Origin: JAJXWB01 sp046349085
GTDB taxonomy: Bacteria; Pseudomonadota; Alphaproteobacteria; Rhizobiales; Beijerinckiaceae
Direction: 5' to 3'
Assembly: GCA_046349085.1 (NCBI GenBank)
Contig: JAXMDA010000007.1
Location: 186,001-250,000 of the forward strand
DNA length: 64,000 nt
Shown in pieces: positions 1-7,937 of this stretch. The notes below the pieces were generated by a model. It did no database searches. It saw only the letters and a program-made list of their open reading frames with translations, and had not been told where the DNA came from. Every line of letters begins with the position of its first letter. The stretch's first letter is position 1. Both the position numbers and the translations under genes were made by a program.

Positions 1-37
1 CCGGCGACGCGAACCGCGGCGCGCACTGAAGGGGCGG

Positions 38-63
38 GCGTCCCGCGTTGACGCACGGGACGC
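38..63. other. GC-rich inverted repeat (hairpin candidate)
   Basis: An 8-bp arm GCGTCCCG (38-45) and its exact complement CGGGACGC (56-63) are separated by a 10-nt loop. No T-tract follows on either strand. It may be the terminator of a gene outside the window or simply a stable hairpin. Confidence 0.3.
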
Positions 64-136
64 TGCGTGCAAGACAATCGGCTACTTGCAATCGCCGATT
101 CCGCCGAACTCCTGGCGGCGGCCCGCAGAGTCCCCC

Positions 137-658
137 ATGCGCAAACCAACGAAATCCTTCACGGTCGAAGTCAAGCGGCGTCCGACCTCGCTGAGCAAGA
201 AGCCGATGCTCGTCGAGGCGCCGGCCGCTACGCCCGAGCCGCCCTCCGCCGCCGCCCTGTTCTCCGCGCCGGACAAGGCGCTTGTCGCCGCCGAACCGCG
301 ACGCATCCTCCCGTGTCTGGTGACGGATGCGGCCATCGACGCCGCAAAGGCGGCCGCCGATACGGACGATGCGCCTGCGCCGCGTCCGCGCGGGCGTCCG
401 CGCAAGCAGCGCAACGCAGACGAACTCGCGCCGCTCGCGCCGCGCAAGCGCGGGCGGCCGCGCAAGTCGCCGGTCGAGGCCAAGGAGGCGGCGCCGACGC
501 CTGTGCGCCAGACCGCGCAGCCTGCGCGCCCGGCGCAGCCGTCGCCGGCGCTTGTCGTCGTCGGCGCAGGTTCGCGGGCCAGCGCCCGTCGCGCCGCCAC
601 AGACGATCTCCCGCGCGGCGAAAGATGGAAACGCCGGCTCCCCAAGGCGCTGCGCTGA
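137..658 (+). CDS. Small AT-hook DNA-binding protein
   Basis: Predicted 173-residue basic, low-complexity protein. The ATG at 137 was chosen because the downstream start MRKPTKSFTVEVKRRP looks like the conserved N-terminus of a family seen in Rhizobiales; the frame stays open upstream to 86. Two textbook AT-hook cores (R-G-R-P flanked by K/R) lie at residues 85-88 and 105-108. The rest is Ala/Pro-rich and probably disordered. AT-hooks insert into the minor groove of A+T-rich DNA, so a nucleoid-associated or architectural role is likely. It is not obviously in an operon; the CoA-transferase starts 77 nt downstream. The molecular role is inferred from the motif only. Confidence 0.75.
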   Translation: MRKPTKSFTVEVKRRPTSLSKKPMLVEAPAATPEPPSAAALFSAPDKALVAAEPRRILPCLVTDAAIDAAKAAADTDDAPAPRPRGRPRKQRNADELAPLAPRKRGRPRKSPVEAKEAAPTPVRQTAQPARPAQPSPALVVVGAGSRASARRAATDDLPRGERWKRRLPKALR

Positions 659-735
659 AGCGCCTGCACGGTTGATTGGCGCGACGGCGCGGCGCATGTT
701 TCGTCGATGATATTTCGGCGGAGCGGGAGGATCCC

Positions 736-1905
736 ATGAGGCGCGGCGCGCTCGGACGGTTTCGCGTGATCGATCTCACGCGCGTGCGTTCGGGGCCGAC
801 CGCCGTGCGCCAGCTCGCCGATTTCGGCGCCGACGTCATCAAGATCGAGCCGCCCGAGCAGAGCCCCGTCGACGGCCCGCGTCACAGTTCCGATTTTCAG
901 AATCTCCACCGCAACAAACGCAGCATCACGCTCGATCTCAAGCATCCGCAGGGGCTCGGCGTGTTCCGCCGCCTGGTGGAAACGGCCGACGTGGTCGTCG
1001 AGAATTTCCGGCCCGACGTGAAGCAACGCCTCGGCGTCGACTACGAGACGCTGCGCGCGCTCAACCCGCGCATCGTCTACGCCAGCATCTCCGGCTACGG
1101 GCAGGACGGCCCCTACCGGATGCGGCCGGGCTTCGACCAGATCGCGCAGGGCATGGGCGGCCTCATGTCGATCACCGGCCTGCCCGGGCAGGGGCCGGTG
1201 CGCGCCGGCATCGCCGTCGCCGACACGGCGGCCGGCCTCTATTGCGCGCTCGGCATCATGACGGCGCTGCTCGAGCGCGAGGCGTCGGGGCAGGGGCAGT
1301 GGGTGAAGACGTCGCTCCTGCAGGCGCAGGTGGCGCTGCTCGATTTCCAGGCGACGCGCTGGCTCATGGACGGCGTCGTGCCGCCGCAGGCCGGCAACGA
1401 TCATCCGACCGTCTATCCGATGGGCGTGTTTCCCGCCGCCGACGGGCTCATCAACATCGCGGCCTCCGGCGAGGACATGTGGCGCAAGCTCTGCGAGGAG
1501 CTTGGCCTGCAGCGCATCGTCGACGACGCGCGCTTCGCCGACGGCGCGCGCCGCTCGCGCAATCGCGCCGCGCTCTACGAAATCATCGCCGAGACGACGG
1601 GCGCCAGGCCCGCGCAGGAATGGATCGAGCGGCTCAACCGCGCGGGCGTGCCCTGCGGCCCGATCTACACGATCGATCAGGTCTTCGCGGATCCCCAGGT
1701 CAAGGCGCTCGGCATCGCGCAAAGCGTGACGCATCCAACGCTCGGCGAGACGACGCTCGTCGGCCAGCCCGTCGAACTCTCGCGCACGCCGGGAAAGATC
1801 GAAACGCCGACGCCGCCGCACGGCGCGCACACGGCCGACGTGCTGCGCGAGCTCGGCTACGACGCGCAGGAAATCGCCGGCCTGCGCGCCGCCGGCGCCC
1901 TGTGA
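736..1905 (+). CDS. CoA-transferase family III (CaiB/BaiF type)
   Basis: 389-residue protein covering the whole CaiB/BaiF fold. The opening FRVIDLTRV and GADVIKIEPP, then DLKHPQG, ADVVVENFRPDV and SGYGQDGPYRMRPGFDQ are diagnostic family blocks. Asp162 in VADTAAGLY is the likely acyl-anhydride-forming aspartate. Enzymes of this family move CoA between an organic acid and a CoA ester, without ATP, in the cytoplasm; the acid used here cannot be read from sequence. The ATG at 736 follows GCGGGAGGA and is preferred over an in-frame TTG at 676. The LysR regulator begins 18 nt after the stop on the same strand, so the two are probably co-transcribed, which is unlike the usual divergent LysR arrangement. 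Confidence 0.9.
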   Translation: MRRGALGRFRVIDLTRVRSGPTAVRQLADFGADVIKIEPPEQSPVDGPRHSSDFQNLHRNKRSITLDLKHPQGLGVFRRLVETADVVVENFRPDVKQRLGVDYETLRALNPRIVYASISGYGQDGPYRMRPGFDQIAQGMGGLMSITGLPGQGPVRAGIAVADTAAGLYCALGIMTALLEREASGQGQWVKTSLLQAQVALLDFQATRWLMDGVVPPQAGNDHPTVYPMGVFPAADGLINIAASGEDMWRKLCEELGLQRIVDDARFADGARRSRNRAALYEIIAETTGARPAQEWIERLNRAGVPCGPIYTIDQVFADPQVKALGIAQSVTHPTLGETTLVGQPVELSRTPGKIETPTPPHGAHTADVLRELGYDAQEIAGLRAAGAL

Positions 1906-1923
1906 CCGCCTGATGGCCGATCC

Positions 1924-2868
1924 GTGAAGAAATACGACGATCTGCTGGTCTTCGTGACCGTTGTCGACCGCCAGAGTTTCATCGGCGCGGCGCGCCAGCT
2001 CGGCCTGCCGCCGGGCACGGTGAGCCGCAAGGTGCAGGAGCTCGAAACGCGGCTCGGCATCACGCTGCTCAACCGCACGACGCGGCGCCTGTCCGTGACC
2101 GAGGTGGGGCGCGAAGTCTACGACGCCGCCTCGCGCGGGTTCGCGGCGATCGAGGAAGCGGAATCGCTCGCCATCGTGCATCACGACAAGCCCGCGGGGG
2201 TGCTGCGCATCGTCGTGCCATATGCGCTGCTCTACACGGCGCTGCTGCCGCATGTGCCGGCGTTCCGCAAGAAATATCCCGACGTCCGCATCGAGTTCAT
2301 CGTCACCAACCAGTCGATCGATCTCGTCGAGAACAATTGCGACCTGGCGATCCGCGTGGGCGCGCAGCCGGATTCCAGCTACGTGAAGCGCACGCTCTTC
2401 GTTTCCGAATATCGCCTCGTGGCGACACCCGCGGCGCTCCAGCGAATCGGCCGCCCGGCGAAACCTTCGGATCTCCTGTCGCTGCCCATGGCGGGATTGC
2501 TTGCGACCAACAATATCTCCGGGCCTTCGCCCGTGCCGCCCGTCTGGTCCTTCGTGCGCGGGGAGCGGCGGGAGGAACTGTCGTTCCGCTTCGTCGTCGC
2601 GGCGACCGATCCGATCGTGCCGCTCGATTTCGCGCTGCGCGGCGAGGGCGTCTCGCTGCTGCTCGACACGCTGGCGCGCCCCTCCATCGAGACGGGGCTC
2701 CTCGACGTCGTGCTCGAGGACTGGCGTATTGCCGACAAGCTCGAGCTCTCGCTCTTCTATCGGCGGCGCGCGACGATGGATTCGAAGGTGCGCGTCTTCA
2801 TCGACTTCATCAGCGAGCGCATCCGCGCCGTCCGCACGGATCGGGAAAGCGTGGCGCAGGCGGATTGA
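1924..2868 (+). CDS. LysR-family transcriptional regulator
   Basis: 314 residues. A winged helix-turn-helix occupies about residues 1-60 (SFIGAARQLGLPPGTVSRKV, then LNRTTRRLSVTEVG), followed by a LysR substrate-binding domain of the periplasmic-binding-protein fold. The start is GTG at 1924. The body is closest to the AaeR/DsdC-like group of LysR proteins that recognise aromatic or organic acids, but the effector is not predictable. It lies 18 nt downstream of a CoA-transferase, which may be its target or simply a co-transcribed neighbour. It ends just before a convergent hairpin shared with the PEG-repeat gene. Confidence 0.92.
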   Translation: MKKYDDLLVFVTVVDRQSFIGAARQLGLPPGTVSRKVQELETRLGITLLNRTTRRLSVTEVGREVYDAASRGFAAIEEAESLAIVHHDKPAGVLRIVVPYALLYTALLPHVPAFRKKYPDVRIEFIVTNQSIDLVENNCDLAIRVGAQPDSSYVKRTLFVSEYRLVATPAALQRIGRPAKPSDLLSLPMAGLLATNNISGPSPVPPVWSFVRGERREELSFRFVVAATDPIVPLDFALRGEGVSLLLDTLARPSIETGLLDVVLEDWRIADKLELSLFYRRRATMDSKVRVFIDFISERIRAVRTDRESVAQAD

Positions 2869-2882
2869 GCCTCGCCGCGCCG

Positions 2883-2916
2883 CAAACAAACAAGGGGCGG
2901 AACAATGTTCCGCCCC
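2883..2916 (-). terminator. Rho-independent terminator of the PEG-repeat gene, possibly bidirectional
   Basis: A perfect 10-bp stem, GGGGCGGAAC (2894-2903) pairing with GTTCCGCCCC (2907-2916), has a 3-nt loop. Read on the minus strand it is followed by a T-rich run (complement of CAAACAAACAA at 2883-2893), so it suits the minus-strand gene. The plus-strand LysR gene stops 25 nt before the stem and may share it. Confidence 0.8.
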
Positions 2917-2948
2917 CTCGATACGCAGGACTCTAGTCTGACGCCTCT

Positions 2949-3392
2949 TTACGCGAACGTCGGAACGAAATTGCCCTCCGGCGTCTTGACGCTTGCCGTC
3001 TGGAAGCTCTCGCTGCCCTCCGGCTGACGGTAGGAGGCGATCACGGCCTCGCCCGAGCCTTCCGGCTGACGATAGGAAGCCGTCTGGAAGCTCTCGCTGC
3101 CCTCCGGCTGGCGGTAGGAGGCGATCACGGCCTCGCCCGAGCCTTCCGGCTGACGATAGGAAGCTGTCTGGAAGCTTTCGCTGCCTTCCGGCTGGCGGAA
3201 GGAAGCCGTGTGGACTGCGCCATTGCCTTCAGGCTGGCTGAAGGAGGCGGTCACGACGGCCCCTGAGCCCTCCGGCTGCGAGGCGGACGCCGTGGTGAAG
3301 CGGCCGTTGCCCTCCGGCGCGTTGGCGGTGGCGATTGCTGCGCCGCCGAACGTCAAAGCCGTGGCCAAGAGCGCGATCTTGATGGTTTTCAT
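2949..3392 (-). CDS. Secreted protein of tandem 14-residue PEG[S/N] repeats
   Basis: 147 residues. Residues 1-25 form a clear Sec signal peptide (MKTIKIALLATALTFGG...ATANA). From residue 26 the mature protein is eight consecutive 14-residue units followed by a 10-residue remnant, PEGNFVPTFA. The unit reads approximately PEG[SN]-[GE]-x4-[TI]AS-[YFA]-[RS]-Q. Gly, Ser, Gln, Glu and alternating hydrophobic residues resemble a short beta-strand or turn repeat. There is no Cys and no enzymatic motif. The ATG at 3392 follows AGGAGA; the longer frame to 3482 lacks a signal peptide. It is monocistronic with its own terminator. I do not recognise the family. Secretion to the periplasm or outside is well supported, function is unknown, and a structural, adhesive or amyloid-like role is speculation. 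Confidence 0.85.
   Translation of the reverse strand: MKTIKIALLATALTFGGAAIATANAPEGNGRFTTASASQPEGSGAVVTASFSQPEGNGAVHTASFRQPEGSESFQTASYRQPEGSGEAVIASYRQPEGSESFQTASYRQPEGSGEAVIASYRQPEGSESFQTASVKTPEGNFVPTFA
3013..3180. repeat. Two tandem 84-bp units inside the PEG-repeat gene
   Basis: Positions 3013-3096 and 3097-3180 are near-identical 84-bp copies, differing at about three positions by eye. Each encodes two 14-residue units, one SESFQT-type and one SGEAVI-type. The near-identity at synonymous sites points to recent unequal duplication or slippage. Confidence 0.9.
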
Positions 3393-3800
3393 AGTGTTTC
3401 TCCTATTTTGCTGCGGTGCGTCCATCAGCGATGGGAGCAATCTATGTCCGGTCCCCGCGGAGATAATGCCCCTCACATGCAAGTGATTGATTCATGTGTG
3501 TGCATAATGCCGTCTGCTCGCCCCTGACGTCGTCGACCCGCGATAGCCGAGCCCGCGCTACGCAAACCCCTAGTTGCTTGATGCGCCGGCGATTTTTCCG
3601 CCCGTCATGCGGCTTCGATGGGCGCCGACCGGCGCGGGCGGCGCCTTGCAGCCAGTTACGACCGCGCCCGAAAGAGGGTTTGTCGGGGCCGTTCAAAGCA
3701 TTGTGATCGTCGGTCTTCGGCTCTCGGGCTGGCGCCTAGCCCCTTGCGCCGCGTCGTGACATTCTGGCGCCCCGCCGAACGCTGGCGACCGGAGGCTTAT
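3393..3800. other. 408-bp non-coding spacer between divergent genes
   Basis: No credible gene is seen. It separates the minus-strand PEG-repeat gene from the plus-strand ABC ATPase and should carry both promoters. A partial dyad TCACATGCAAGTGA lies at 3473-3486. No permease or binding-protein remnant of an amino-acid transporter could be recognised. Confidence 0.6.
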
Positions 3801-4571
3801 GTGACGAATATCGCCCGAGAACAGGCCGCTGCCTCGACCGCGCCGGCCATCCGGCTGGTCGGCGTCAACAAGTGGTACGGCGCATTCCACGTGTTGCGGA
3901 ACGTCAATCTCGACGTCGCGCGCGGCGAACGGATCGTCATCTGCGGCCCATCGGGCTCGGGCAAATCGACCATGATCCGCTGCATCAACCGGCTGGAGGA
4001 ACACCAGCAGGGCCAGATCATCGTCGATGGCGTGGAACTCACCAACGACCTCAAGCGCATTGACGAGGTGCGGCGCGAGGTCGGCATGGTCTTCCAGCAT
4101 TTCAACCTGTTTCCGCACCTCACCATTCTCGAGAACTGCACGCTCGCCCCGATCTGGGTGCGCAAGATGCGCAAGGCGGACGCCGAGGCGGTCGCCATGA
4201 AATATCTCGAGCGGGTGCGGATTCCCGAGCAGGCGAACAAATATCCGGGCCAGCTTTCCGGCGGCCAGCAGCAGCGCGTCGCCATCGCCCGCTCGCTGTG
4301 CATGAACCCGAAGATCATGCTGTTCGACGAGCCGACCTCCGCGCTCGATCCGGAAATGGTCAAGGAAGTGCTCGACACCATGGTCTCGCTGGCCGAGGAA
4401 GGCATGACCATGCTCTGCGTGACGCACGAAATGGGCTTCGCCCGCCAGGTCGCCGACCGCGTGATCTTCATGGACCGCGGCGAGATCGTCGAGATGAACA
4501 CGCCCGACGCCTTCTTCGCCAACCCGCAGCACGAGCGCACGCGGCTGTTCCTCAGCCAGATCCTGCATTGA
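3801..4571 (+). CDS. Polar amino-acid ABC transporter ATPase (AapP/GlnQ type)
   Basis: 256-residue nucleotide-binding subunit that would power amino-acid import at the inner membrane. Walker A GPSGSGKST is at residues 49-57, the signature LSGGQ at 152-156, Walker B IMLFDEP at about 172-178, and the H-loop lies in CVTHEMGF. INRLEEHQQG and WVRKMRKADAEAVA resemble the general L-amino-acid transporter AapP. The GTG start at 3801 follows GGAGG at 3791-3795; an upstream in-frame extension reads as non-coding. AapP is normally the last gene of aapJQMP, but no binding protein or permease is present on either side, so it is an orphan here. The HAD gene follows 16 nt later and may be co-transcribed. 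Confidence 0.9.
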   Translation: MTNIAREQAAASTAPAIRLVGVNKWYGAFHVLRNVNLDVARGERIVICGPSGSGKSTMIRCINRLEEHQQGQIIVDGVELTNDLKRIDEVRREVGMVFQHFNLFPHLTILENCTLAPIWVRKMRKADAEAVAMKYLERVRIPEQANKYPGQLSGGQQQRVAIARSLCMNPKIMLFDEPTSALDPEMVKEVLDTMVSLAEEGMTMLCVTHEMGFARQVADRVIFMDRGEIVEMNTPDAFFANPQHERTRLFLSQILH

Positions 4572-4587
4572 TCTCGATGCGCCGCGC

Positions 4588-5238
4588 GTGACCGTCACAC
4601 TGCGTCCGCAGGCCGTCGTCTTCGACATGGACGGCCTGCTGCTCAATACCGAATCCCTGCGCATGCAGGCGCTCGAAGATTGCGCGCGCCATCTTGGCGT
4701 TTCGCTGAAAACCGAATTGTTCGCGGCCCTCGTCGGCGGCGCGACGCCCGCGGCGCGCAGCGCGCTCGAGGCGCATGTCCGCGACGACCTGCCGAAGGAC
4801 TTCTGGGCGCTCTACCGGCGCTTCGCCGACCTGCGGATGGAAGCGGTCGAACCCATGCCCGGCGCCGTCGCGCTGCTCGATCACTTGCGCGATCGCGGCA
4901 TACCCTGCGCCATCGCCACGTCGGCCACCCGCGTCTCGGTCGAGCGGTTCTGCGGCAGGCTCGGGCTTCTCCCGCGCTTCCGCACGGTGATCGCCAAAGG
5001 CGACTACGAAAAGCCCAAGCCCGCGCCCGACGCCTATCTCGCCGCCGCCGCGGGTCTCGGCGTGGCGCCCGACGCGTGCCTGGCGCTGGAGGATTCCTAC
5101 AACGGCGTGCGCGCGGCGGTCGCTGCCGGCATGGCGACGATCATGGCGCCCGACGTGCTGCCGGCGACGGACGAAATGCGGCGCCTGTGCCTTGCGGTCG
5201 TGTCGGACCTCGCCGAGGCGATGGCGCATATCCGGTAA
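4588..5238 (+). CDS. HAD-superfamily phosphatase (beta-phosphoglucomutase-like)
   Basis: 216-residue HAD hydrolase, subfamily IA. Motif I is VFDMDGLLLNTE with nucleophile Asp13 and acid/base Asp15; motif II is the Thr/Ser-containing IATSATR; motif III is the Lys in KGDYEKPKPAPDAY; motif IV is LEDSYNGV. A small helical cap follows motif I, as in YcjU/GPP-type sugar-phosphate phosphatases. It probably dephosphorylates a small phosphorylated metabolite in the cytoplasm; the substrate is not predictable. The GTG start at 4588 lies 16 nt after the ABC ATPase stop, so the pair may share a transcript. Confidence 0.88.
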   Translation: MTVTLRPQAVVFDMDGLLLNTESLRMQALEDCARHLGVSLKTELFAALVGGATPAARSALEAHVRDDLPKDFWALYRRFADLRMEAVEPMPGAVALLDHLRDRGIPCAIATSATRVSVERFCGRLGLLPRFRTVIAKGDYEKPKPAPDAYLAAAAGLGVAPDACLALEDSYNGVRAAVAAGMATIMAPDVLPATDEMRRLCLAVVSDLAEAMAHIR

Positions 5239-5247
5239 GGCGGGCCT

Positions 5248-5850
5248 TCAGACGTCCGGCCGCGTCTTCTGCATCGACGGGCGCTTGGCGAATTCCGCGT
5301 ACCACGCGGCCAGGCCCGGAGCGCGCTTGCGCCAGTCGAGGTCCGGCAGGCGAAAGTCGAGATAGCCGAGCGCGCAGGCCGCGGTGATCGAGCCGAGATC
5401 GACGGCGGCGAGATCGGCGCGGCGGGCTTCCAGCGCGTCGATCGCGCCGATTATCTTGCTCGTCTGCCGGTCGAGGTAGCCGGGATAGATGTATTCCTGC
5501 GGCCGCCGCAGGGATTCGATGACGTAGGCGACCGCGGCCTCCATCAGGCCGTCGGCCAGCCCATGCACCTGCATCACGCGCCAGCGCGCCTTCGCCTCTT
5601 CGGGGATCAGCTTGGGCGCGCCATTGCGCCGCTCCAGGTAGTCGCAGCAGGCGAAGGAGCCGACGAACACGCCTTCGCGCGTGACCAGGGCCGGCACCTT
5701 GCCGAGCGGGTTGTCCTTGGCGATGTCGGTATCGGCCGTCCACACGTCGGTCGGCGCGAGCTCGATGCGGTCGGCCTGTCCGACTTCGTCGGCGAAGACG
5801 AGCACCTTGCGCACGAATGGCGAGGTCTTCGCATATCGCAGTTTCATCAT
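5248..5850 (-). CDS. Glutathione S-transferase family protein
   Basis: 200 residues. An N-terminal thioredoxin-fold domain carries the catalytic-type Ser in TSPFVRKVLVF and the cis-Pro in LGKVPALV, then the glutathione-contact segment VFVGSFACCDYLE. A C-terminal all-helical domain follows, ending near WYAEFAKRPSMQKTRP. It resembles bacterial beta/zeta-like GSTs that use glutathione on small electrophiles in the cytoplasm. Two adjacent ATGs (5850 and 5847) follow GAGGGGAG; the first is used here. It converges with the HAD gene, with only 9 nt between the stops. Confidence 0.9.
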   Translation of the reverse strand: MMKLRYAKTSPFVRKVLVFADEVGQADRIELAPTDVWTADTDIAKDNPLGKVPALVTREGVFVGSFACCDYLERRNGAPKLIPEEAKARWRVMQVHGLADGLMEAAVAYVIESLRRPQEYIYPGYLDRQTSKIIGAIDALEARRADLAAVDLGSITAACALGYLDFRLPDLDWRKRAPGLAAWYAEFAKRPSMQKTRPDV

Positions 5851-5903
5851 GGACGACCGCTCCCCTCGGCCCATCAAACATGCGTCCTCGGATCGTTCAA
5901 TCC

Positions 5904-6326
5904 TTACACGCCGATATAGTGAAGCACGATCTGCCGCCGGTGGGGCGCCCGCCTGTGCTCGAAAAGGTAAACGCCCTGCCAGGTTCCCAGCGCCATACGG
6001 CCGCTGGCGACAGGGATCGACAGGGACGTCTGCGTCAGCGCCGCCTTGATGTGCGCGGGCATGTCGTCGGCGCCCTCGGTATCGTGCTCGTAGCCGGCGT
6101 TTTCCGGCGCGAGCCGCGCGAAGGCGCGCGCGAGGTCGCGCTGCACGCTGGGGTCGGCGTTTTCCTGGATGACAAGCGAAGCCGAGGTATGCCGGCAAAA
6201 GACGGTCAGCAGGCCGGCCTGCGGCCGGAGCCCGGCAAGCCACTCCGCGATTTCCGCGGTGATTTCCGTCAGTCCCTGCCCGTGCGCGGCGACGCTCAGG
6301 CTGTGGCTAGCCTGGCGCAGAGTCAT
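5904..6326 (-). CDS. YjbQ/UPF0047 family protein
   Basis: 140 residues matching the whole length of the YjbQ family: an N-terminal strand (LRQASHSLSVAAHGQGLTEI), the conserved FCRHTSASLVIQEN block, and the C-terminal MALGTWQGVYLFEHR block with conserved Trp and His. Members form trimers and have weak thiamine-phosphate-synthase activity in E. coli; the physiological role is unsettled. Its start overlaps the stop of the upstream LysE gene by 4 nt (ATGA), indicating translational coupling. Confidence 0.9.
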   Translation of the reverse strand: MTLRQASHSLSVAAHGQGLTEITAEIAEWLAGLRPQAGLLTVFCRHTSASLVIQENADPSVQRDLARAFARLAPENAGYEHDTEGADDMPAHIKAALTQTSLSIPVASGRMALGTWQGVYLFEHRRAPHRRQIVLHYIGV

Positions 6327-6937
6327 GGGCGGCGCGCCAGGGCGAGGCCGACGCCGGCCGTCATCAGCGCGCCGCCCATCAGCCGGTTGCGCAGCCGGCC
6401 CTCGACGCGCAGCGCGCGCGAGAAGCGGGCGGCGAACACCGCCCAGAGGCTGTCCAGTCCGGCCGCGAGCGTCAGGAAGGTGATCGCCAGCAGCGCGAGC
6501 TGGAAGCGGGCGTCCGGTCCCGGCGTCACGAATTGCGGGAGAAAGGCGCCGAAAAACAGCAGCGTCTTGGGATTGGCGAGCGAAACGAGCAGGCCGCGCA
6601 CGAAAATGCGGCTTGCCGATTTCTTTTCCGGGCCGGTCGCCGTGAGGTCGGCGACCGGCGCCCGCCACGCGCGAAGGCCAAGCCAGACGAGATAGGCGAC
6701 GCCGATCCAGCGCAGCGCGCCGAACCAGTCGGCAAGCGCCGCCAGCAGCGCGCTCGCGCCGAACACGACGATCGTGAGCTGGACGACCATGGCGGCGCTT
6801 GTTCCGGCCACCGTCAGGAGGCCGTAGCGCGCGCCGTGCGCGAGGCTGTTGGCGACGATCAGCGCGACATTTGGCCCGGGCGCGAGGATGAGCGCGCTCG
6901 CCGCGAAGACAAAGGCGAAATAGAGTTCAATCGACAT
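6323..6937 (-). CDS. LysE/RhtB-family amino-acid exporter
   Basis: 204-residue inner-membrane protein with about six hydrophobic segments. The family hallmark LILAPGPNVALIVANSLAHG occurs near the N-terminus and SLANPKTLLFFGAFLPQF in the middle. LysE/RhtB proteins export amino acids or related metabolites driven by proton motive force; the substrate is unknown. It is the first gene of a two-gene unit with yjbQ (4-nt overlap) and is transcribed away from the LOG-family gene, with a 68-bp divergent spacer. Confidence 0.92.
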   Translation of the reverse strand: MSIELYFAFVFAASALILAPGPNVALIVANSLAHGARYGLLTVAGTSAAMVVQLTIVVFGASALLAALADWFGALRWIGVAYLVWLGLRAWRAPVADLTATGPEKKSASRIFVRGLLVSLANPKTLLFFGAFLPQFVTPGPDARFQLALLAITFLTLAAGLDSLWAVFAARFSRALRVEGRLRNRLMGGALMTAGVGLALARRP

Positions 6938-7005
6938 GCCGCATCCGGACGCTGCGCCGGGCCAAGACTAGACCGAACTCCGCGCCGCTGCGAGGGCCGA
7001 CAAAG

Positions 7006-7824
7006 ATGACGCCGTCCGACTCGAACCGTCCCTCCAACGCCCGGCAGAAAGCCTCGGCCGCCTATCGGATTCCAGCGCTTGACCAGGATTTCCTGCTGGG
7101 CCAGTCGCAGCGCGGGCTGCGCTTTCAGATCGAATACGAGAAGGCGGAGGAGGCCCTGCGCGCCTGGAAGGTGAACTCCACTGTCGTCTGCTTCGGCTCG
7201 GCCCGCGCCCGCGAGGACGGGCCGCCCCATCAGGCCGCCTGGTATGCGGCGGCGCGCGAATTCGGCCGCATCGCGTCGGAGGAGGGCGGCGCGAAGAAGG
7301 CGGACGAGAACGGGGGGCGCGAGAACGTGATCGCGACCGGCGGCGGTCCGGGGCTGATGGAGGCGGCCAACCGCGGCGCCTACGACGTCGGCGCGCCCTC
7401 GATCGGCTTCAACATCACTTTGCCGCACGAGCAGGAGCCCAATCCCTGGACGACGCCGGAACTCACCTTCCGGTTTCACTATTTCGCGATGCGCAAGATG
7501 CATCTGGCGATGCGCGCCAACGCCCTTGTCGCCTTTCCCGGCGGCTTCGGCACGCTCGACGAATTGTTCGAGGTCATGACGCTGCGCCAGACGGGCAAGG
7601 GGCGAGACATTCCAATCATCCTGTTCGATGAGGACTACTGGCGCGCCGTCATCAATTTCGATCGTCTTCTGGAGGAAGGCGTGATCGGCGGCGAGGACAT
7701 GCGCGTCTTCGACTTCGCCGGCAGCGCGCGCGAAGCCTGGGACAAGATCGTAGCGGCCCTCTGCGGCACGCTGCACCAGCACGGCGAGTTGCACGCGGCG
7801 CGGCAGGCGCCTGCGGCCCCCTGA
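7006..7824 (+). CDS. LOG family protein (nucleoside-monophosphate phosphoribohydrolase)
   Basis: 272 residues, longer than the typical LOG protein of about 190, with an N-terminal extension of about 55 residues. The Rossmann core has VCFGSARARE, then the nucleotide-binding GGGPGLMEAA (112-121) and PGGFGTLDE (178-186), the paired motifs that define LOG enzymes. Characterised relatives cleave the N-glycosidic bond of AMP or cytokinin ribotides. In bacteria the longer form is usually a purine-ribotide salvage or stress enzyme (PpnN-like). The ATG at 7006 lies within CAAAGATGAC. It stands alone, divergent from the LysE gene. Confidence 0.9.
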   Translation: MTPSDSNRPSNARQKASAAYRIPALDQDFLLGQSQRGLRFQIEYEKAEEALRAWKVNSTVVCFGSARAREDGPPHQAAWYAAAREFGRIASEEGGAKKADENGGRENVIATGGGPGLMEAANRGAYDVGAPSIGFNITLPHEQEPNPWTTPELTFRFHYFAMRKMHLAMRANALVAFPGGFGTLDELFEVMTLRQTGKGRDIPIILFDEDYWRAVINFDRLLEEGVIGGEDMRVFDFAGSAREAWDKIVAALCGTLHQHGELHAARQAPAAP

Positions 7825-7937
7825 TCCCCGCGCGCGCCACAAAAAAGCGCCAGGCTGGCGACAGGGCGGCAAAAATCGCCGCATATCGAGGCTGCGGCGG
7901 ATCTGGAAAGCGGCTCGACCGTTGCTAGATCAACGGC

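Noticed and set aside
82..2889. A 935-codon antisense frame spanning three genes
   Set aside because: Crosses the AT-hook, CoA-transferase and LysR genes; no ribosome site, no domain.
3013..3220. Direct repeats that might be a CRISPR array
   Set aside because: The 42-bp units are contiguous with no unique spacers and encode an in-frame protein repeat.
7847..7877. Small hairpins with A-runs between the LOG and RND adaptor genes
   Set aside because: Stems are only 5-6 bp and the A-run orientation would serve a minus-strand gene that does not exist here.
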